Shown one piece after another: positions 60,611 to 64,000 of a stretch of 64,000 nucleotides of DNA; position 1 is the stretch's first letter; each line of letters starts with the position of its first letter. Position numbers and translations under genes: made by a program. The notes under the pieces were generated by a model, which did not search any database, was not told the DNA's origin, and saw only the letters and a program-made list of their open reading frames with translations. Origin of the DNA: Alkalihalophilus marmarensis DSM 21297 (GTDB lineage: Bacteria; Bacillota; Bacilli; Bacillales; Bacillaceae_D); contig NZ_ATAE01000005.1 in NCBI RefSeq assembly GCF_000474275.2, positions 241,348-305,347 of the forward strand. The letters are read 5' to 3'.

Positions 60611-62386
60611 TTATCTTCCAGTAAGTGATTCTAATGCATTAGCGACATCAATTTCTCCGTGTCCATAATACGCATCATGCCCTTCGGTCCCGAGGTCACG
60701 TGCGGTATTACGAATCACATCATAGACTTGCTTCACGTTTAAATCTGGACGCATCGCGCGAATCAGCCCAGCTAGTCCAGCTACATGAGGGGAAGCCATT
60801 GAAGTTCCAGACATAACCGTGTACTGATTATTAGGGAACAAACTAGGAATATGTGCACCTGGAGCTGCCACATCAATATGCTGTCCGTAATTCGAGAAGA
60901 AAGCACGATTTCTAGTGTCATCGACTGCAGCTACAGTTAGTACTTCTTCATACTGTGCAGGATACATTGGGTCTTCGACATTGTCATTCCCTGATGCTGC
61001 AATTAAGACCACGTCATTTTCATACGCATACCTTACTGCGTCTTGTAACACATCTGCGTGATAGTAATCCCCGAGGCTCATATTAATAACATCTGCCCCG
61101 TTATCAACCGCCCAATAAATCCCTTTTGCTACCTCATATGACGACCCTTCTCCGTTATCATTTAATACCTTAACAGGGAGGATCTTACTATGCCAAGAAA
61201 CACCTGCGATGCCGGTTACGTTATTTGTCAGTGCGGCTGCTACTCCCGCTACATGTGTTCCGTGACCATGAGCATCTGAGTGGTCTGAAGATTCATCAAA
61301 AGCATTAAATCCAGTAAGAAGTTTATCTTTTAAGTCTTGATGTTCAGGGTCTACTCCTGTATCAAGGATGGCAATTGTTACATCTTTACCACCAGAAAGA
61401 TTCCATCCCTCGCTCATTTCGATTTGCTCGAGATTCCATTGATAATCAGCGAAAAATTCGTCATTTGGTACGGTGGATTGCGGGGTGATGCCTGTTTGAG
61501 TAAATACATAGTTAGGCTCAGCAAATGCCAAATCATAATCTCTGCGAAGTCTTTGAATCAAAGCTTCGGTCGTTTCGGTTTCACTTTTCACCACGTAAAA
61601 TGGATCGTTCTGCTTTACGACAGTTAAATCTTGATTATCTGTAAACCAAGCAGTATTATTTTGCGGACGTTTGAATTTGATTACTGCTTGATGTTCCACG
61701 TAAGTTAATTTTTCTTTATCTGGCTGTTCGGATTGAACCACAATCTGCCAACCTAATTCTGGCACCGTTTCTGCCTTAATCGATTCGGGTAAATCAGCCG
61801 TTGTTTTCCAATCGATGTTAGGGTTATCACCTGAAACGAAGAAGTTACCGTTTGAGTCTGCTACGGCAGCAGTATTACGGATAAATGCTTTAACAAAGGA
61901 AAGATCTACTTCTCCGAGAATCGTATGTCCGCCTTCGCTTTTTTCACCCATTAACATATACATTTTGCCGTCTTGTTCATACGGGTCTGAGAACTCACTA
62001 TTCATATGATGATGTGTGAGTAAATTGGAATTAGAAGTCGACATGTCTCCGACTATGATTTCAGGCTGATCATCTTTTAGAAGGGCAAATCCATTAAAAT
62101 GAGGATGTTCCTGCACTTCTTCACTAAAGCGTTCTTGTATTTCTGAGTCTGTTAAATCAGCATCTCCCCAGCGCTGGAGCTGAGCTGATAGTTGTTTTAA
62201 AAACATGGACGTGGTCAAAGCTAGATCTTGAGCCATTAATTGGTCCATTGCATTCGTTTCTAGTTTCTTTGGGATCTCTTTCGACTGAATTGCAATTTGG
62301 TTATCATCAATTAGAGCACGTCCTATCATTGCTAAAGCTAAACCCACTACAGCAACAATAGCAACGGTTTTTGCCATTCTCCACAT
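60611..62386 (-). CDS. Membrane-anchored subtilisin-like serine protease with sensor-like N-domain
   Basis: 591 residues. N-terminal signal anchor (~5-25); a ~180-residue mixed domain (45-225) resembling Cache-type extracytoplasmic sensors (helix MDQLMAQDLALTTSMFLKQL then strands); an I9-like inhibitor propeptide region (~232-295, ending EPNYVF); then an S8 catalytic domain with Asp342 (ILDTGVD), His375 (HGHGTHVAG), oxyanion Asn467 (AASGN) and Ser529 (SGTSMASPHVAGLAG). AAGGAG before the ATG, which overlaps the GNAT gene's stop. It probably acts outside the membrane; substrate unknown. Confidence 0.9.
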   Translation of the reverse strand: MWRMAKTVAIVAVVGLALAMIGRALIDDNQIAIQSKEIPKKLETNAMDQLMAQDLALTTSMFLKQLSAQLQRWGDADLTDSEIQERFSEEVQEHPHFNGFALLKDDQPEIIVGDMSTSNSNLLTHHHMNSEFSDPYEQDGKMYMLMGEKSEGGHTILGEVDLSFVKAFIRNTAAVADSNGNFFVSGDNPNIDWKTTADLPESIKAETVPELGWQIVVQSEQPDKEKLTYVEHQAVIKFKRPQNNTAWFTDNQDLTVVKQNDPFYVVKSETETTEALIQRLRRDYDLAFAEPNYVFTQTGITPQSTVPNDEFFADYQWNLEQIEMSEGWNLSGGKDVTIAILDTGVDPEHQDLKDKLLTGFNAFDESSDHSDAHGHGTHVAGVAAALTNNVTGIAGVSWHSKILPVKVLNDNGEGSSYEVAKGIYWAVDNGADVINMSLGDYYHADVLQDAVRYAYENDVVLIAASGNDNVEDPMYPAQYEEVLTVAAVDDTRNRAFFSNYGQHIDVAAPGAHIPSLFPNNQYTVMSGTSMASPHVAGLAGLIRAMRPDLNVKQVYDVIRNTARDLGTEGHDAYYGHGEIDVANALESLTGR

Positions 62387-62964
62387 TATCCTTGCTCCTT
62401 TGTCATGTTGTTTTTTTGATCATTAAAGAAATAAGCCATAAATAATTCATCGTCATATTGCCCGTTTAAGTAAGCTTGCTCTTTTTGTGTTCCTTCTATA
62501 ACAAACCCATATTTTTTATAAAGGGTGATGGCAATTTCATTAGATGCAAATACAGTGAGACACAGCTTGTGCAAGTTATGCATTCGGCACCACTCAAAGG
62601 TATACTCCATAACCTTTTTGCCAATCCCTTTGCCTTGAGCATCTTCATGCAGCCAGGTTCGAAACAAGCCAGTATGTTTCTTCATTTCAAGTTCGCCTCT
62701 GACGACCCTTGCAATCCCTCTGGCTGCACCATTCACTTCGACAACGATATACATATTATCGTTTGCTTTCATTTCTTCAATGAATTGATGTTCTTCATTT
62801 AATGTACGAGGGCGCTCTTTTTGAATATAAGTGCCTTCTTTAATTATGGATGCAACAGAAGTAATAATGTCGTATGCATCGCTTTTTTGAACGGGGCGTA
62901 ATGTAACATCGGTATCATCTTTAGCGGTAAAAGTCATAATCAATGGTTCTTGGGCTACCACCAT
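62386..62964 (-). CDS. GNAT family N-acetyltransferase
   Basis: 192-residue acetyltransferase: LRPVQKSDAYDI start, acetyl-CoA loop in HEDAQGKGIGKKVMEY, and ASNEIAITLYKKYGFVIEGTQ. RimJ/RimL-like or small-molecule substrate, unknown. ATG eight bases after AAGGAGG. Its stop codon shares a base with the subtilase ATG, so both genes are coupled. Confidence 0.88.
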   Translation of the reverse strand: MVVAQEPLIMTFTAKDDTDVTLRPVQKSDAYDIITSVASIIKEGTYIQKERPRTLNEEHQFIEEMKANDNMYIVVEVNGAARGIARVVRGELEMKKHTGLFRTWLHEDAQGKGIGKKVMEYTFEWCRMHNLHKLCLTVFASNEIAITLYKKYGFVIEGTQKEQAYLNGQYDDELFMAYFFNDQKNNMTKEQG

Positions 62965-63004
62965 ACATCTTTCCTCCTTAATGTTTCTTTATCGCTTAAC
63001 TTAA

Positions 63005-63820
63005 TTAATTAGGTGTCCAAAAGTAATTAGGGTCTTGTTCGATTACACTCTCGATAATGTGTGAAGCAGGGACAATTTGGACTTTATTTTTCTCAAGGTC
63101 ACGAAGCGAGGATAAGATGCCTGCTGCTGTTTCTTCGCCTTTTACACCGACATGACCAATTCCTATCGCAACACCTTCAACTGCAGCCACTTTTTGTAAC
63201 AGCCTCATTTGTTTTGCAACATGGGATCGCGAAGATAGAGAATCGTCTAGAAATACATCTCGTACTGAATAAGGGATACGGCGTTCTTCAGCAAGCTCAG
63301 ATATCACAGATTTATTACTCGTCCCGCTATCGATTACATACAAGCCGTGCTCTTTTACCACATCCAAAATAACACCCATAATCCGCCGGTCTTCTACAAT
63401 TTTGCTGCCCATATGATTATTTAGACCAACTGCGTGGGGAACATCGTCAATCGCTTCTTCAACGCGTTTTCGTACTTCTTCATTAGAGAGGTCGCTTGTA
63501 ATTCCTTTAGGGCCAAGCCATGAAGCTTTTCCTTTTTTAGGTTCAAGAGGGAGGTGGATGATTACTTCAAGTCCAGCGTGATGCGCCTCTTCCGCTTGCT
63601 CAGTTGAGTATTCAAGAAATGGCATGACGGCCGCGGTAATAGGAATATCACCTTTTAAAAAAGATTCTACTCCTTTAACATTTCCTCCAAAGTCATCAAT
63701 CACTATCGCTACTTTTTTCCATTCGTCCGCTTGAGCCGTGAAAGGAGTGCAGAATATAACAGAAGTTATAGAAAAAGATAAAACCATTACTAAAGAAAAG
63801 AAGGAAGGGTAAGCCTTCAT
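63005..63820 (-). CDS. Divergent polysaccharide deacetylase family protein
   Basis: Exported protein with signal peptide (cleavage near FTAQA-DE, ~residue 30). The body [39 protein letters not shown] and SGTSNKSV are typical of the YibQ/DUF610 divergent polysaccharide deacetylase group; IDDFG supplies the conserved Asp pair. 271 residues from ATG 63820, with GAGGAG eight bases upstream. Probably modifies cell-wall glycans; the substrate is not known. Confidence 0.9.
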   Translation of the reverse strand: MKAYPSFFSLVMVLSFSITSVIFCTPFTAQADEWKKVAIVIDDFGGNVKGVESFLKGDIPITAAVMPFLEYSTEQAEEAHHAGLEVIIHLPLEPKKGKASWLGPKGITSDLSNEEVRKRVEEAIDDVPHAVGLNNHMGSKIVEDRRIMGVILDVVKEHGLYVIDSGTSNKSVISELAEERRIPYSVRDVFLDDSLSSRSHVAKQMRLLQKVAAVEGVAIGIGHVGVKGEETAAGILSSLRDLEKNKVQIVPASHIIESVIEQDPNYFWTPN

Positions 63821-63951
63821 GAGATCACTCCTCATTTATAATAGATGTAGATATAGTGTTCCGTTTCGAAGCTTATTCTATGAATCCATTCAGCACAAAA
63901 AAACTCATGCGCAGGTTGGACGAGGCCACTGAAAAAGTCCTTTTGTTTTCT

Positions 63952-63994
63952 GAGAGTGGTTGGTCGAATTTATTCGACCAACCACTCTCTTTTT
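63952..63994 (+). terminator. Strong hairpin at window end
   Basis: Perfect 17-bp stem GAGAGTGGTTGGTCGAA (63952-63968) with 63973-63989, TTTA loop, then T5C. No plus-strand gene lies before it within the window. Confidence 0.7.
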
Positions 63995-64000
63995 CTTATA

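Overview
The window looks like a chromosomal segment of an endospore-forming, motile, low-GC Bacillaceae. It carries two complete gerA-type germinant-receptor operons, a PAS-domain kinase of the sporulation-kinase type, flagellin with its chaperone, and many genes recognisable as Bacillus subtilis relatives (yjcF-yjcG-yjcH, yutG, artPQM, the yqj block, ylqG-ylqH, yaaR, darB, namA, cysH-sat-cysP-cysC). Strong AGGAGG-type ribosome sites, frequent TTG/GTG starts and tight intrinsic terminators fit this. No genus is claimed. No rRNA, tRNA, CRISPR array or complete mobile element was seen.

Layout. 1-1.9 kb: end of thiO and thiD (thiamine). 2.0-5.3 kb: FetA/FetB-like ABC pair, an unknown anchored protein, and a DUF1385 protein fused in frame to a thiamine-binding MTH1187/YqgV domain. 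5.4-7.2 kb: yjcH-yjcG-yjcF operon on the minus strand. 7.4-8.9 kb: yutG, then a gene-poor stretch with three copies of a palindromic repeat. 8.9-17.5 kb: fumarase, a nucleoside transporter with cre-like sites, a YtrA-type regulator with its ABC transporter, msrA-msrB, a purine permease, and 3-methyladenine glycosylase. 17.5-22.7 kb: first germinant-receptor operon, led by two extra genes, next to a DUF1659/DUF2922/YvrJ trio.

22.9-33.9 kb: BCCT transporter with a long charged tail, a TetR remnant, a YtkA-like lipoprotein, a two-component system with a beta-propeller lipoprotein, the second germinant-receptor operon and a TauE/SafE transporter. 34-38.3 kb: PAS kinase, PilZ protein, LysE exporter, YqcI/YcgG protein, mini-lipoprotein. 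38.5-46.4 kb: polar amino-acid ABC transporter, ArAE exporter, L,D-transpeptidase, a Prli42-like micropeptide, methylmalonyl-CoA epimerase, M20 peptidase, a sigma-region-3-like mini-protein and DNA polymerase IV. 46.5-52 kb: flagellar group of a FliK-like protein, an FlhB C-terminal homologue, FliS, flagellin and YaaR, with a good sigma-D promoter before fliS. 52-56.3 kb: CPBP protease, SRPBCC protein, a ~21-bp repeat array, namA, darB and small envelope genes. 56.5-60.5 kb: yezD and the sulfate-assimilation genes cysH-sat-cysP-cysC. 60.6-63.8 kb: membrane subtilase with a sensor-like N-terminus, a GNAT enzyme and a divergent polysaccharide deacetylase.

Themes worth a second look: short tandem repeats sitting on stop codons; two kinds of intergenic repeat; unusual domain joins (DUF1385-MTH1187, sensor-like domain-subtilase, BCCT-tetrad tail); extra genes at the head of a germination operon; an orphan FliK/FlhB-C pair beside flagellin; and an intrinsic terminator between yezD and cysH.
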